Part shown: one piece after another, positions 1 to 8,554 of the stretch
How the letters are laid out: every line of letters starts with the position of its first letter
Numbering within the stretch: position 1 is the stretch's first letter
Assembly: GCA_947169265.1 (NCBI GenBank)
Contig: CAMVPC010000017.1
Span: forward strand, 1-64,000
Length of the DNA: 64,000 bases
From: an uncultured Prevotellaceae bacterium
Lineage (GTDB): Bacteria; Bacteroidota; Bacteroidia; Bacteroidales; Muribaculaceae
Direction: 5' to 3'
Position numbers and translations under genes: made by a program
Notes under the pieces: generated by a model
Databases searched by the model: none
What the model was told of the DNA's origin: nothing
Seen by the model: the letters and a program-made list of their open reading frames with translations, nothing else

Positions 1-200
1 TATAACTGATTATCAGGCTCTGTTTTTTTAAAATTCACAACGCGCGGAAAACAGGGGCAGATGCATAGAACTTTCCTATCGCAGTGATACCACTGCCAAT
101 ACTTATCTCCTTTGGCTTTAAATCGTATACGCTTTCACGTGGAACTACAAAGCGTTGTCTTTGCTGTTCAGTGGGGGTGATGAGAGGATGGTATTAAGCA
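1..200. other. Window edge, no supportable gene
   Basis: No reading frame is convincing here. Every frame has stops within a few dozen codons, and one frame that is open near 111-200 has an in-frame stop at 66-68. It may be the spacer or remnant 3' end of an upstream gene outside the window. Confidence 0.5.
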
Positions 201-235
201 AACAGGCCGACAATCATTTTGATTGTCGGCCTGTT
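201..235 (-). terminator. Perfect 15-bp hairpin downstream of tRNA-Leu
   Basis: The arms 201-215 and 221-235 are exact inverted complements around a 5-nt loop. The hairpin starts two bases past the encoded CCA of the tRNA and so is probably its transcription terminator. The run of T after the stem is short, so it may act in both directions or also as a 3' processing barrier. Confidence 0.75.
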
Positions 236-236
236 T

Positions 237-321
237 TGGTGCCCAAGAAAGGACTCGAACCTTCACGCCTCGCGGCACACGCACCTGAAACGTGCGCGTC
301 TACCAATTCCGCCACTTGGGC
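237..321 (-). tRNA. tRNA-Leu (anticodon CAG)
   Basis: Read on the minus strand, the sequence folds as a class II tRNA. The acceptor arm is GCCCAAG/CTTGGGC, the D-arm is GGCGGAATTGGTAGACGC, the anticodon stem CACGT/GCGTG closes the loop TTCAGGT, the variable arm is long, and the T-arm is GGTTCGAGTCC. The CCA end is encoded (237-239 on the plus strand). The CAG anticodon in a leucine-type loop gives tRNA-Leu. Confidence 0.95.
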
Positions 322-413
322 ATTGATGTTGCGCATTTCTTTCGATTTGCGACTGCAAAGGTACTGCTTTTTTTTAATTGTGCAAGCGAAAAAGTAAAAA
401 AATGTGCTTAAAG

Positions 414-447
414 TGTTGACAAACGCTTTGTGATGTTGTAATTTTGC
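414..447 (+). promoter_or_regulatory. Bacteroidales promoter for DUF3098-uppP-truB-queA
   Basis: TGTTG at 414-418, a 20-bp spacer and TAATTTTGC at 439-447 match the Bacteroidales -33/-7 consensus. Transcription should start near 453, giving a leader of about 35 nt before the ATG at 488. Confidence 0.65.
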
Positions 448-487
448 AGCGCAAAATCGAAAATTACTCCTTTAGATATCAAATAAA

Positions 488-1081
488 ATGGCTCAAACGA
501 CATTCCGCCCGGCCTCAAAAGCTGCCTCGAGCAAGTCGACGCCGGCTCCAGCAAGTTCACGCGAAAACAAAGAGAAAAAGACGATAAGCAACGACACCAC
601 GACGATGCCCCTGGGCACAATCAACTATGTGCTGATGGGCGTGAGCCTGCTGCTCATCGTGGTGGGCTTTGCCCTGATGAGCGGCAGTGGCAACACCGGC
701 AGCGAGTGGAATCCCGACATTTTCGCGTCGCGCCGCATCGTGGTGGCCCCGCTCGTCACCTTCCTGGGTTTTATCCTCATGGCCCCCGCTATCCTGTGGC
801 GCAAGAAAGCCGACCGCGTGCCGGTAGATGCCATATTAAACGAAAGTGAGGCTGCTGATATTGAATCAACCATGACTGGTCCCGCACCCACAAGCAAGCC
901 TTTGGGCTATGTGATGATTGTGATTGGCTTATTGGTTATGGCGGTGGGTTTGTTCTACCTGAAAGGTATTATACCTCATTGGATTCCAACTATATTGGGC
1001 CTTTTGCTCTTTTCTTATGGATTAAAGGAAGCGGGATTTAAAGGAACTAAAAAGCGCAATAACAACGAGAATAAATCGTAA
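488..1081 (+). CDS. DUF3098 membrane protein with an extra C-terminal two-helix tail
   Basis: A 197-residue membrane protein. Residues 1-40 form a Ser/Ala/Lys-rich cytoplasmic extension. Residues 41-107 match the small Bacteroidetes family DUF3098: two hydrophobic helices around the [16 protein letters not shown] motif. Family members are usually under 100 residues, so the C-terminal 137-197 part is additional. It begins [12 protein letters not shown], forms two more hydrophobic segments and ends in GFKG and a basic tail. Base composition falls from about 62% GC at 721-780 to about 35% at 961-1080 (hand count). The same tail type ends the YfhO protein at 15001. The function of DUF3098 is unknown; its conserved place is next to uppP. 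The stop overlaps the uppP start (TAATG), so translation is probably coupled. Confidence 0.85.
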   Translation: MAQTTFRPASKAASSKSTPAPASSRENKEKKTISNDTTTMPLGTINYVLMGVSLLLIVVGFALMSGSGNTGSEWNPDIFASRRIVVAPLVTFLGFILMAPAILWRKKADRVPVDAILNESEAADIESTMTGPAPTSKPLGYVMIVIGLLVMAVGLFYLKGIIPHWIPTILGLLLFSYGLKEAGFKGTKKRNNNENKS

Positions 1082-1926
1082 TGGACTGGTTGCAATCAAT
1101 CATCATCGCCATTGTAGAGGGACTCACCGAGTTCCTGCCGGTGTCGTCGACGGGCCACATGATTATCACCGAGAACATGCTCGGTGTTGACCTCGAGTCG
1201 CCGTTTGTCAAAGCTTTCACCGTGATTATCCAGTTTGGCGCCATCCTTTCGGTGGTGTGGCTCTACTGGAAGCGGTTTTTCAGGCTTGGCAAGGTAGATG
1301 AGGGCGTGACCGGCTGGCGCGCTTTCCTTCAAAAATATGATTTCTACTGGAAACTGCTGGTGGCCTTCCTGCCGGCCGCTATCCTGGGTTTGCTGTTGGG
1401 CGATTTCATCGAGAGCTTGATGGAAAACGTGTGGGTGGTGGCCGCGATGCTGGTGGCCGTGGGCGTGTTGCTGCTGTTTGTCGACAAGTGGTTCAACCGC
1501 ACTGAGGACAAGCCGCTCACCGAGCGCCGCGCGTTCACCATAGGTCTGTTCCAGTGCATCTCAATGATACCGGGCACGTCGCGCTCGTTTGCCACCATCG
1601 CCGGCGGCATGCAACAGGGGTTGACGCGCAAGTCGGCCGCCGAGTTCTCGTTCTTCCTGGCTGTGCCCACGATGGCTGCCGCCACGGGCTACGAGTTGCT
1701 CAAGATGTTGCTCAAGCCCGAGTATCGCGAGGCGCTGTCGAGCAACGTGCTCATCTTGTTGCTGGGCTGCGTGGTGGCCTTTGTGGTGGCTGTGCTGGCC
1801 ATCAAGTTCTTCATTTCGTTCTTGACGAAGTACGGTTTCAAGGCCTTTGGCTGGTATCGTATTGTGGTGGGCGGCTTCATCCTGATTTGGCTGCTCACGG
1901 GCCACACATTGCAAATGGTCGATTAA
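1081..1926 (+). CDS. uppP: Undecaprenyl-diphosphatase UppP (BacA family)
   Basis: An integral membrane enzyme of 281 residues. It removes one phosphate from undecaprenyl pyrophosphate and so recycles the lipid carrier for peptidoglycan and polysaccharide synthesis. Both family signatures are visible: [14 protein letters not shown] at residues 13-26 and PGTSRS at 164-169, which together form the active site. The length is normal and hydrophobic segments fill the rest. The ATG overlaps the upstream stop by one base, and truB follows after 14 bp. Confidence 0.96.
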   Translation: MDWLQSIIIAIVEGLTEFLPVSSTGHMIITENMLGVDLESPFVKAFTVIIQFGAILSVVWLYWKRFFRLGKVDEGVTGWRAFLQKYDFYWKLLVAFLPAAILGLLLGDFIESLMENVWVVAAMLVAVGVLLLFVDKWFNRTEDKPLTERRAFTIGLFQCISMIPGTSRSFATIAGGMQQGLTRKSAAEFSFFLAVPTMAAATGYELLKMLLKPEYREALSSNVLILLLGCVVAFVVAVLAIKFFISFLTKYGFKAFGWYRIVVGGFILIWLLTGHTLQMVD

Positions 1927-1940
1927 CCCTCCCGCGATTC

Positions 1941-2756
1941 ATGCTCAATCCCATCGAAGGCGAAATATTCACTGTGGACAAACCGCTCAAATGGACCTCG
2001 TTTGAAGTGGTGAAGAAGGTGCGTGCCCGCTTGCGCAAGCAATTGGGCATCAAGAGCCTGCGTGTGGGTCACGCCGGCACCCTCGACCCGCTGGCCACCG
2101 GCGTGCTCATCGTGTGCACCGGGCGCGCCACCAAGCGCATCGAGGAGTTGCAGGGCGGTGTGAAGGAATACCTTGCCGGCATTGAGCTGGGCGCCACCAC
2201 GCCCTCGTTCGATCTCGAGACCGAAGTCGACGCCACCTATCCGTGGCGACACGTCACGCGCGAGCTTATCGAGCGCGTGCTTCGCGAGCGTTTCACGGGC
2301 ACCATCGAGCAGGTGCCGCCCGCCTTCTCGGCGTGCAAAATCGACGGCAAGCCGGCCTATAAGCTGGCGCGCAAGGGCCAGGAGGTGGCCATCCGCCCGA
2401 AGACGCTTGTCATCGACAGCATCGAGGTCATCGACTGCGAGTTGCCGCGCTTCACCGTGCGCGTGACGTGCAGCAAGGGCACCTACATTCGCGCTCTGGC
2501 CCGCGACATCGGGGAGGCTCTGGGCAGCGGTGCCCACCTGTTCTCGCTGCGGCGCACCCGCGTGGGCGACGTGGCCGTGGAACAGTGCTTGAGCGTGCCC
2601 GCGCTGCTGGCAAAGCTCGACGATGAGCAGTATGTCATGCCCGATCGCGCCGAGCGTGAACGCATCGAGCGCGAGCGTGTCGCGAACCGCGCCCGCGCCG
2701 CGCAACAAAAAGCCGAGGCGCGTGCCCGCCGTGCCGCCACAAGCCAGATAGATTGA
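1941..2756 (+). CDS. truB: tRNA pseudouridine(55) synthase TruB
   Basis: This 271-residue enzyme isomerises U55 in the tRNA T-loop. The start was placed at the ATG at 1941 because homology begins at once with [14 protein letters not shown]; the longer open frame upstream only overlaps uppP. The catalytic Asp is D49 in [13 protein letters not shown]. The RNA-binding motif [13 protein letters not shown] follows, and LRRTRVGD lies near the end. The last 35 or so residues are a charged Arg/Glu/Ala-rich helix beyond the usual catalytic core. Confidence 0.95.
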   Translation: MLNPIEGEIFTVDKPLKWTSFEVVKKVRARLRKQLGIKSLRVGHAGTLDPLATGVLIVCTGRATKRIEELQGGVKEYLAGIELGATTPSFDLETEVDATYPWRHVTRELIERVLRERFTGTIEQVPPAFSACKIDGKPAYKLARKGQEVAIRPKTLVIDSIEVIDCELPRFTVRVTCSKGTYIRALARDIGEALGSGAHLFSLRRTRVGDVAVEQCLSVPALLAKLDDEQYVMPDRAERERIERERVANRARAAQQKAEARARRAATSQID

Positions 2757-2817
2757 GATAAAAGATCAGATAGGTTATAAAACACGAAATTCGATTCACG
2801 AAAAAATAGATCATTTT

Positions 2818-3870
2818 ATGAAACTTTCAGAATTTGCTTTCCAGCTCCCCGAGGCGCTCATCGCCTCGCATCCCACGCAACATCGCGACGAATCGCGCCT
2901 GCTTGTGCTTCACCGCAAGACGGGCGAGATTGAGCACCGCATCTTCAAGGAAATCATCGAGTATTTCGATGAGTTTGACCTCTTCGTGATGAACGACACC
3001 CAGGTGTTTCCCGCCAAGCTCAACGGCAACAAGGAAAAAACCGGTGCCAACATTGAGGTGTTCCTCTTGCGCGAGCTCAACGAGGAGCACAAGTTGTGGG
3101 ACGTGCTGGTGGAGCCGGCACGCAAGATTCGCATCGGTAACAAGCTCTATTTCGGCCTCGACGAGAGCATGGTGGCCGAAGTCATCGACAACACCACCTC
3201 GCGCGGCCGCACGCTGCGTTTCCTCTACGACGGCGACCACGACGAGTTCAAGCGCAACCTCTATGCGCTGGGCGCCACGCCGTTGCCTTATTACATCAAG
3301 CGTGAGGCCGAACCCGACGATGCGGAGCGTTACCAGACCATCTATGCCCGCAACGAGGGCGCCGTGGTGGCGCCGGCCGCCGGCCTGCACTTTAGCCGTG
3401 AGTTGCTCAAGCGCATGGAAATCAAGGGTATCGACTGCGATTTCCTCACGATTCACACGGGCTTGGGTTGCTTTAGGGCCATCGACGTGGAAGACCTCAC
3501 CAAGCATCGCATGGACAGCGAGCAGATGGAGGTGAGCGAGGAACTGTCGCAGCTGGTCAACAAGCGTCGCGACGAGGGTCGCCGCATCGTGGCTGTGGGC
3601 ACGTCCACGCTGCGCGCCATGGAGACCACGGTGAGCATGAACGGCCACATCAAGCCTTATAGCGGCTGGACCAACAAGTTCATTTTCCCGCCTTACGACT
3701 TCACCACTGCCGACGCTCTGGTTACCAATTTCCACCTGCCTTATTCCACGATGCTCATGATTACGGCGGCTTTTGGCGGCTACGACACGGTGATGAAGGC
3801 TTACAAGGCCGCCATCGACGAGAAGTACCGCTTTGGGGCTTATGGCGACGCCATGCTTGTGCTCGACTAA
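2818..3870 (+). CDS. queA: S-adenosylmethionine:tRNA ribosyltransferase-isomerase QueA
   Basis: A cytoplasmic enzyme of 350 residues, the normal family length. It transfers and rearranges the ribosyl moiety of SAM onto preQ1-modified tRNA to make epoxyqueuosine. Family segments include [46 protein letters not shown] and the C-terminal [12 protein letters not shown]. It follows truB by 61 bp as in many Bacteroidetes. No other queuosine genes are in the window. Confidence 0.95.
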   Translation: MKLSEFAFQLPEALIASHPTQHRDESRLLVLHRKTGEIEHRIFKEIIEYFDEFDLFVMNDTQVFPAKLNGNKEKTGANIEVFLLRELNEEHKLWDVLVEPARKIRIGNKLYFGLDESMVAEVIDNTTSRGRTLRFLYDGDHDEFKRNLYALGATPLPYYIKREAEPDDAERYQTIYARNEGAVVAPAAGLHFSRELLKRMEIKGIDCDFLTIHTGLGCFRAIDVEDLTKHRMDSEQMEVSEELSQLVNKRRDEGRRIVAVGTSTLRAMETTVSMNGHIKPYSGWTNKFIFPPYDFTTADALVTNFHLPYSTMLMITAAFGGYDTVMKAYKAAIDEKYRFGAYGDAMLVLD

Positions 3871-3953
3871 CTGAAATATTCAGGCATTTGACTCAAATAA
3901 ACGATTAACTGATAAAAGGTGAGTGAGTTAACCGCTTGCGAAACCTAAACAAA

Positions 3954-3977
3954 GGGTCCACTTATTTAAGTGGACTC
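3954..3977. terminator. Hairpin between queA and the SGNH gene
   Basis: GTCCACTT at 3956-3963 pairs with AAGTGGAC at 3968-3975 around ATTT, with two further closing pairs. No U-run follows. It could terminate the queA operon or be a leader hairpin 10 nt before the ATG at 3988. Confidence 0.4.
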
Positions 3978-3987
3978 AATAAAAACA

Positions 3988-5358
3988 ATGAATAAAGGAT
4001 ACCTCCATTCGGTTTTGTGGATAGTACTCACGGCGCTTCTCGTGCTCACGGCGCTCTACTGGGTAGGGGCTCCGTCGCCGGGCGACTGGGAGCTGCGACC
4101 CGTCGACATGCTCGCCGACCTGCGTAACGACAGTCTTGCCGACCCATCGACGGCCCTGCGGGAACTCAAGGTGGAGCAAGCCGAGCGAATCGACTCGTGT
4201 CGCCCGGGTGTGACGTGCATCAACGACATGAGTCTGCCCACCGAGAACTCGGGCATGGAGCCGTTCTATCGCGCGCTCGACAGCCTGGCCTCGCTGGGAC
4301 GCCCCGTGCGCATCGCCGTGCTGGGCGACAGCTTCATCGAGGGAGATATCCTCACCGCCCACCTGCGTTCGGCGTTGCAGCAGCAATTTGGCGGCTGTGG
4401 CACCGGCTACCTGCCGCTCACAAGCATCGTGGCCGGTTTCCGCATCACCGTGCGCCAGAGCTTTGGCGGCTGGGGCGAGCACCACGCGGTGGGTGGCGAC
4501 GGCGGTTATAGCGCCACGTGGGCCAACCTCACCGGCCACTACTATACGGCCACGCAAGGCGCGTGGGTCGACATCAATTCGACCGACGTGTTGCCCGGCT
4601 TGGCCGCCTGCAGGCAGTCCTCGTTCTACTATGCCGGCACGGGCACGGGCGAGGTGACGGTCACCGCCGATGGCGCCACGCGGCGTTTTACACTCAATGG
4701 CGGTGGCGGTGTCGACAAGGTGAGCGTCGAGGGCGACAGCCTGCGCCACGTGCGCTGGACGGTGACACGCGGCGGCGGCCTCACTTTCCTGGGCGCCTCG
4801 ATGGACCCCATGAGCGGTATCGTTGTCGACAACTACGGCTTGCGTTCATCGAGCGGCTTGCACCTCAAGATGGTGGGCGACGCGATGTGGCAGGGTTTTG
4901 ACCGGGCGCGCCACTACGATCTGGTGTTGCTCATGTGGGGCCTGAACGTGGCCGGCAAGAACACTAAGGACTACACTAACTATGTGGCGTCGATGACCGA
5001 GGTTATCAACAACATGAAGCGCAACATGCCCGACACCGGCATACTGATTGTGAGCAGTAGCGACCGCGAGGGCCGCGCCAACGGCGCGTTCCGCACCTAT
5101 CCCGGTGTCATCAACCTCATTAACGCGCAGCAACAGCTGGCCTACGACACCCACACCGCCTTCTGGAACCTCTACGAGGCCATGGGCGGCCAAGGTGGCA
5201 TCGTGCGCATGGTGGAGAACCATGAGGCCGGCACCGACTATACCCACATCAACTTCAAGGGTGGTGAGCACATCGCCCGCCTGCTGGCCGACGCCCTGCT
5301 GTGGGGCTACGAGTGCCACAAAATGAGTGAGCAACGACTTAACGGAAAACAACAATGA
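3988..5358 (+). CDS. Membrane-anchored SGNH/GDSL hydrolase, partner of the MBOAT acyltransferase
   Basis: A 456-residue protein with one N-terminal membrane helix (about 8-27) and a periplasmic domain. The SGNH core shows block I as VLGDSFIEGD, with nucleophile candidate S115, and the C-terminal D417-x-x-H420 pair in DYTHINFKGG. The ATG at 3988 was chosen; an upstream GTG at 3970 lies inside a hairpin. It overlaps the MBOAT gene by 4 bp (ATGA). SGNH proteins encoded with AlgI-type MBOAT proteins usually complete transfer of acetyl groups to an extracellular polysaccharide or peptidoglycan. The polymer acted on here cannot be inferred. Confidence 0.85.
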   Translation: MNKGYLHSVLWIVLTALLVLTALYWVGAPSPGDWELRPVDMLADLRNDSLADPSTALRELKVEQAERIDSCRPGVTCINDMSLPTENSGMEPFYRALDSLASLGRPVRIAVLGDSFIEGDILTAHLRSALQQQFGGCGTGYLPLTSIVAGFRITVRQSFGGWGEHHAVGGDGGYSATWANLTGHYYTATQGAWVDINSTDVLPGLAACRQSSFYYAGTGTGEVTVTADGATRRFTLNGGGGVDKVSVEGDSLRHVRWTVTRGGGLTFLGASMDPMSGIVVDNYGLRSSSGLHLKMVGDAMWQGFDRARHYDLVLLMWGLNVAGKNTKDYTNYVASMTEVINNMKRNMPDTGILIVSSSDREGRANGAFRTYPGVINLINAQQQLAYDTHTAFWNLYEAMGGQGGIVRMVENHEAGTDYTHINFKGGEHIARLLADALLWGYECHKMSEQRLNGKQQ

Positions 5359-6866
5359 TGGCACAAGCGAATACCGGATTTTTCGACGCCCTGCTCCAAC
5401 AGCTGGCTTACGACGAGAAGACTCCCATGATTTTCTCGAGCGGACTCTTCTTTTGGCTCTTCGCCGCTTTTATGGTGGGATACGCGCTGTTGCAGCGAAA
5501 GAACACGTCGCGCCTGGTCTATGTGCTCGCTTTCAGCTACTACTTCTACTACAAGAGCAGCGGCACCTATTTCTTCTTGCTGGCGCTGGTCACGTGCAGT
5601 GACTTTGTCATCGCCAATTACATGGGGCGCATGAAAAACCGTGTGGGGCGCAAGCTCCTTGTGGCGCTGAGCCTGCTGGTTGACTTGGGCATATTGGGGT
5701 ATTTCAAATACACCAATTTCCTGCTCGAAATCTTGGGCGACCTGGGATGGGAGGGCCTGCACAGCATGGATATCTTCCTGCCGGTGGGTATCTCGTTCTT
5801 CACGTTCCAGTCGCTCAGTTACACGATAGACGTGTATAGGCGCAAGATACGTCCGCTCGACAGCCTGCTCGACTACGCCTTTTATGTGTCATTCTTCCCG
5901 CAGCTCGTGGCCGGCCCCATCGTGCGCGCCAGCGACTTCATCCCTCAAATCCGTCGTCCGCTCACCGTGACGCGCGAAATGGTGGGCATGGGATTCTGGT
6001 TCATCATCACGGGTCTGTTTAAGAAGGCCGTCATCAGCGACTATATCGCCGCCAACTTTGTGGACCGCATCTTTGCCGACCCCACGCTCTACAGCGGCCT
6101 CGAGAGCTTGCTGGGCGTCTATGGCTACGCCCTGCAAATCTACTGCGACTTCTCGGGCTACAGCGATATGGCCATAGGCATCGCGCTGCTCATGGGTTTC
6201 CATTTCAACATCAACTTTAACAGTCCTTACAAGGCGGTGAGCATCACCGACTTTTGGCGGCGGTGGCACATCTCGCTCTCGACATGGTTGCGCGACTACC
6301 TGTATATCTCGCTGGGCGGTAATCGTCACGGCAAGGTGCGGCAATACATCAACCTGTTCTTGACCATGTTCCTGGGCGGACTGTGGCACGGCGCTGCATG
6401 GAACTTTGTGTTGTGGGGCTCGATGCATGGCATCGCGCTGGCCGTTCACAAGCAGTGGATGTCGGTCACTAAGGGGCGCCGATGGGTGTCGACGCGGTGG
6501 TGGCGCGTGGCGAGCGTGTTGCTTACCTTCCATTTCGTACTTTTTGCGTGGATTTTATTCCGCGATTCGACGTTCTCGTTAAGCGCGTTCTCCACCACAA
6601 AGACATCAACCATCTTGAGCAACATCTTCACCAATTTCCACCCCGAATTGTTCATGGGTGTGGTGGAAGGCTACTGGAAGGTGCTCGCCTTTATCGTGGT
6701 GGGGTTCATCCTGCATTTCGTCCCCGACCGCACCGAGCAGCGTTGCAAGACGGCCTTCGTCAAGTGGCCCACGTGGACTTATTGCGTGGCCCTCGTGCTC
6801 ATCGTCATCTTCGTGATTCAAATCAAGAGCAGCGACGTGCAGCCCTTCATCTACTTCCAGTTCTAA
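5355..6866 (+). CDS. MBOAT family O-acyltransferase (AlgI/DltB type)
   Basis: A polytopic membrane protein of 503 residues. Recognisable blocks are FPQLVAGPIVRASDF, YCDFSGYSDMAIG, FWRRWHISLSTWLRDYLYISLGG and GGLWHGAAWNFVLWG. The last holds the His (about 344) essential in MBOAT enzymes. It should pass acetyl groups from the cytoplasmic donor across the membrane to the SGNH partner encoded immediately upstream. The two genes overlap at ATGATG, so either of the two ATGs could be used. Confidence 0.93.
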   Translation: MMAQANTGFFDALLQQLAYDEKTPMIFSSGLFFWLFAAFMVGYALLQRKNTSRLVYVLAFSYYFYYKSSGTYFFLLALVTCSDFVIANYMGRMKNRVGRKLLVALSLLVDLGILGYFKYTNFLLEILGDLGWEGLHSMDIFLPVGISFFTFQSLSYTIDVYRRKIRPLDSLLDYAFYVSFFPQLVAGPIVRASDFIPQIRRPLTVTREMVGMGFWFIITGLFKKAVISDYIAANFVDRIFADPTLYSGLESLLGVYGYALQIYCDFSGYSDMAIGIALLMGFHFNINFNSPYKAVSITDFWRRWHISLSTWLRDYLYISLGGNRHGKVRQYINLFLTMFLGGLWHGAAWNFVLWGSMHGIALAVHKQWMSVTKGRRWVSTRWWRVASVLLTFHFVLFAWILFRDSTFSLSAFSTTKTSTILSNIFTNFHPELFMGVVEGYWKVLAFIVVGFILHFVPDRTEQRCKTAFVKWPTWTYCVALVLIVIFVIQIKSSDVQPFIYFQF

Positions 6867-6897
6867 ACCGTATTATTGACCGAGATATAAAAAACGC

Positions 6898-6930
6898 GCC
6901 CCGCACCGTAGAGTGGTTTTTCTACGGGGC
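6898..6930. terminator. Hairpin between convergent MBOAT and cdd genes
   Basis: GCCCCG at 6898 pairs with CGGGGC ending at 6930, and an alternative inner stem CCGTAGA/TCTACGG is also possible. It lies between two convergent genes and has T-rich loop sequence, so it may terminate in either direction. Confidence 0.5.
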
Positions 6931-6958
6931 AGGGAGCTGATGAGGTGTTGACGCGCCT

Positions 6959-7429
6959 TTAGAATTCGGTGAAGGCCAGTGGCAGCAGCGAGCGCAGGCT
7001 GTCGAGCACATAGACGGTGTCACGGCCCGCCAGCAGCACTTCCACGGGTTTGCCGCTTTGTGCCTCATATTCGAGCAACGACTGGCGGCACACGCCGCAT
7101 GGCGCGCACGGCGACTCGACGAAGTCGCCCTCGTGGAATGCCGTGATGGCGATGGCGCTGAAGGCCACGCCGGGATATTGGGCACCGGCATAGAAGCATG
7201 CGCTGCGCTCGGCACAGGTGCCTGCGGGGAACGAGGCGTTCTCCTGATTGGCGCCGGTGACGATGATGCCGTTCTCGAGGCGAATGGCGGCCCCCACGTT
7301 GAAGTGGCTATAGGGGGTGTAGGACCCCTTGGTGGCCTCTTTAGCGCGGTCGACCAAAATTTTTTGCTCCTCGTTCAGCTCATTGTAAGCATAAACTCGT
7401 ATCTTTGCGGTGATATTTTTTTCGGTCAT
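6959..7429 (-). CDS. cdd: Cytidine deaminase
   Basis: A pyrimidine-salvage enzyme of 156 residues that hydrolyses cytidine or deoxycytidine to uridine or deoxyuridine. The zinc site is complete: C72 with the catalytic E74 in TCAERSACFYAG, and C108/C111 in PCAPCGVCRQ. NVGAAIRLENG is the substrate-binding strand. The gene is divergent from the glucosaminidase, and the two upstream regions overlap. Confidence 0.95.
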   Translation of the reverse strand: MTEKNITAKIRVYAYNELNEEQKILVDRAKEATKGSYTPYSHFNVGAAIRLENGIIVTGANQENASFPAGTCAERSACFYAGAQYPGVAFSAIAITAFHEGDFVESPCAPCGVCRQSLLEYEAQSGKPVEVLLAGRDTVYVLDSLRSLLPLAFTEF

Positions 7430-7444
7430 GTTTTATAAGGTTTG

Positions 7445-8425
7445 ATGATTATTCTTACGGATAAAGTGTGCAAATATAATAAAGTTTTTTCAATTTTCAA
7501 TAAAAAAAGTGCGATTGGCGCCGTTTTTGTGCTGTTTTTCTCGCTTTTAGGCCTCGCGCAGACGAGAACGCAGCGCGAATACATCGAGCGGTGGGCGCCG
7601 CTCGCCATCGAGCACCAGCGCCTTCACGGCATCCCCGCCAGCATCACGCTGGCCCAGGGATTGCTCGAAAGCGCGGCCGGCACCAGCTACCTGGCCACCG
7701 AGGGCAACAACCACTTCGGCATCAAGTGCCACCGCGCTTGGCGCCTCGACAGTATCTTCTCGGGGTCGAGCTGCTACCGTCGTTATGCCACGCCCGAAGA
7801 GTCGTTCAACGACCACTCGCTGTTTCTCAAGGGAAGTCGCTATGGTGCCTTGTTCGAGCTATCGGTCGACGACTACGCGGGCTGGGCGCGTGGCCTCAAG
7901 TCGTGTGGCTATGCCACCGACCCCACTTACGACACGAAACTCATCTCGATAATCGAGCAATGCGACCTTAACCGCTTTGTGGGTAAGGACGGCGACAAAC
8001 TGCTGGCCGAGCGCGACAAGCAGGCCGAAAAGGACAAAAAGACCAAGAAAGACAAGAAGAAACCGGCCCTGCCCGCCGTGATGCACCCTGTGAGCAGGCG
8101 TTGGGACCTCCACTGTGTCAAAATCGTCGCCGGCGACACTTACCAGGGCATTGCCGAAGAGTTTAACATGAAACTCGACAAACTGCTGTCGCTCAACGAC
8201 CTCGACAAGAAAAACGCCGGCGAGCCGCAGCCCGGCACCCTCGTCTACCTCGAGAAAAAGAACAAGCAGGCGCAGGAAGGACACGACCTGTACCGCGCGC
8301 GCAAGGGCGACACCCTGTGGAGCATTGCCCAGGCCTTCGGCATCCGCGTCAAGGACCTGCGCAAGCTCAACCACTTCGACTCCCACCACGAGCCCGCCGA
8401 GGGCGACCCCATCGCCCTGCGGTAG
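7445..8425 (+). CDS. LysM-containing glucosaminidase (GH73 type)
   Basis: A secreted peptidoglycan hydrolase of 326 residues. A long N-terminal segment ends in a hydrophobic signal helix (about 21-38). The glucosaminidase domain follows, with catalytic E75 in ITLAQGLLESAAGTS and the motif EGNNHFGIKCH. Then come a Lys-rich linker (KDKKTKKDKKK) and two LysM domains at about 215-262 (VAGDTYQGIAEEF) and 277-324 (RKGDTLWSIAQAFG). The architecture is the common Bacteroidales cell-separation type. The ATG at 7445 is used; a TTG three bases upstream is also in frame. Confidence 0.92.
   Translation: MIILTDKVCKYNKVFSIFNKKSAIGAVFVLFFSLLGLAQTRTQREYIERWAPLAIEHQRLHGIPASITLAQGLLESAAGTSYLATEGNNHFGIKCHRAWRLDSIFSGSSCYRRYATPEESFNDHSLFLKGSRYGALFELSVDDYAGWARGLKSCGYATDPTYDTKLISIIEQCDLNRFVGKDGDKLLAERDKQAEKDKKTKKDKKKPALPAVMHPVSRRWDLHCVKIVAGDTYQGIAEEFNMKLDKLLSLNDLDKKNAGEPQPGTLVYLEKKNKQAQEGHDLYRARKGDTLWSIAQAFGIRVKDLRKLNHFDSHHEPAEGDPIALR
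7470..7502 (-). promoter_or_regulatory. Promoter of cdd
   Basis: On the minus strand TATTG (7498-7502), 19 bp and TATATTTGC (7470-7478) fit the Bacteroidales consensus, about 41 bp upstream of the cdd ATG. The element lies inside the first codons of the divergent glucosaminidase gene. Confidence 0.6.
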
Positions 8426-8463
8426 TCACCCCGCAAAATAATTACCGCAAAAAGTCCCTTTCC

Positions 8464-8550
8464 CCGAGGCGGAGCTTCGGACTACACCGACCTGCGGCGC
8501 GAGTGAAGAATGTGAGCTACTGGTTGGTGTAGTTCAAAGCTTTGCTTTGA
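8464..8550. repeat. REPIN-like pair of inverted REP hairpins
   Basis: The left unit has stem CCGAGGC/GCTTCGG with loop GGA, followed by the tail ACTACACCGACC (8481-8492). The right unit, read on the minus strand, has stem TCAAAGC/GCTTTGA with loop AAA, followed by ACTACACCAACC (8522-8533). So the tail is conserved and the stem varies but stays paired. The two tails face each other across about 29 bp, as in REPIN elements. The pair abuts the stop codon of the RAYT transposase. Confidence 0.85.
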
Positions 8551-8554
8551 AAAA

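Noticed and set aside
155-397. 80-codon plus-strand frame at the window start
   Set aside because: It runs antisense through the tRNA-Leu gene and its terminator and shows no protein-like features.
1554-1940. Longer N-terminus for TruB
   Set aside because: The upstream part of the open frame overlaps uppP in another frame; homology starts at the ATG at 1941.
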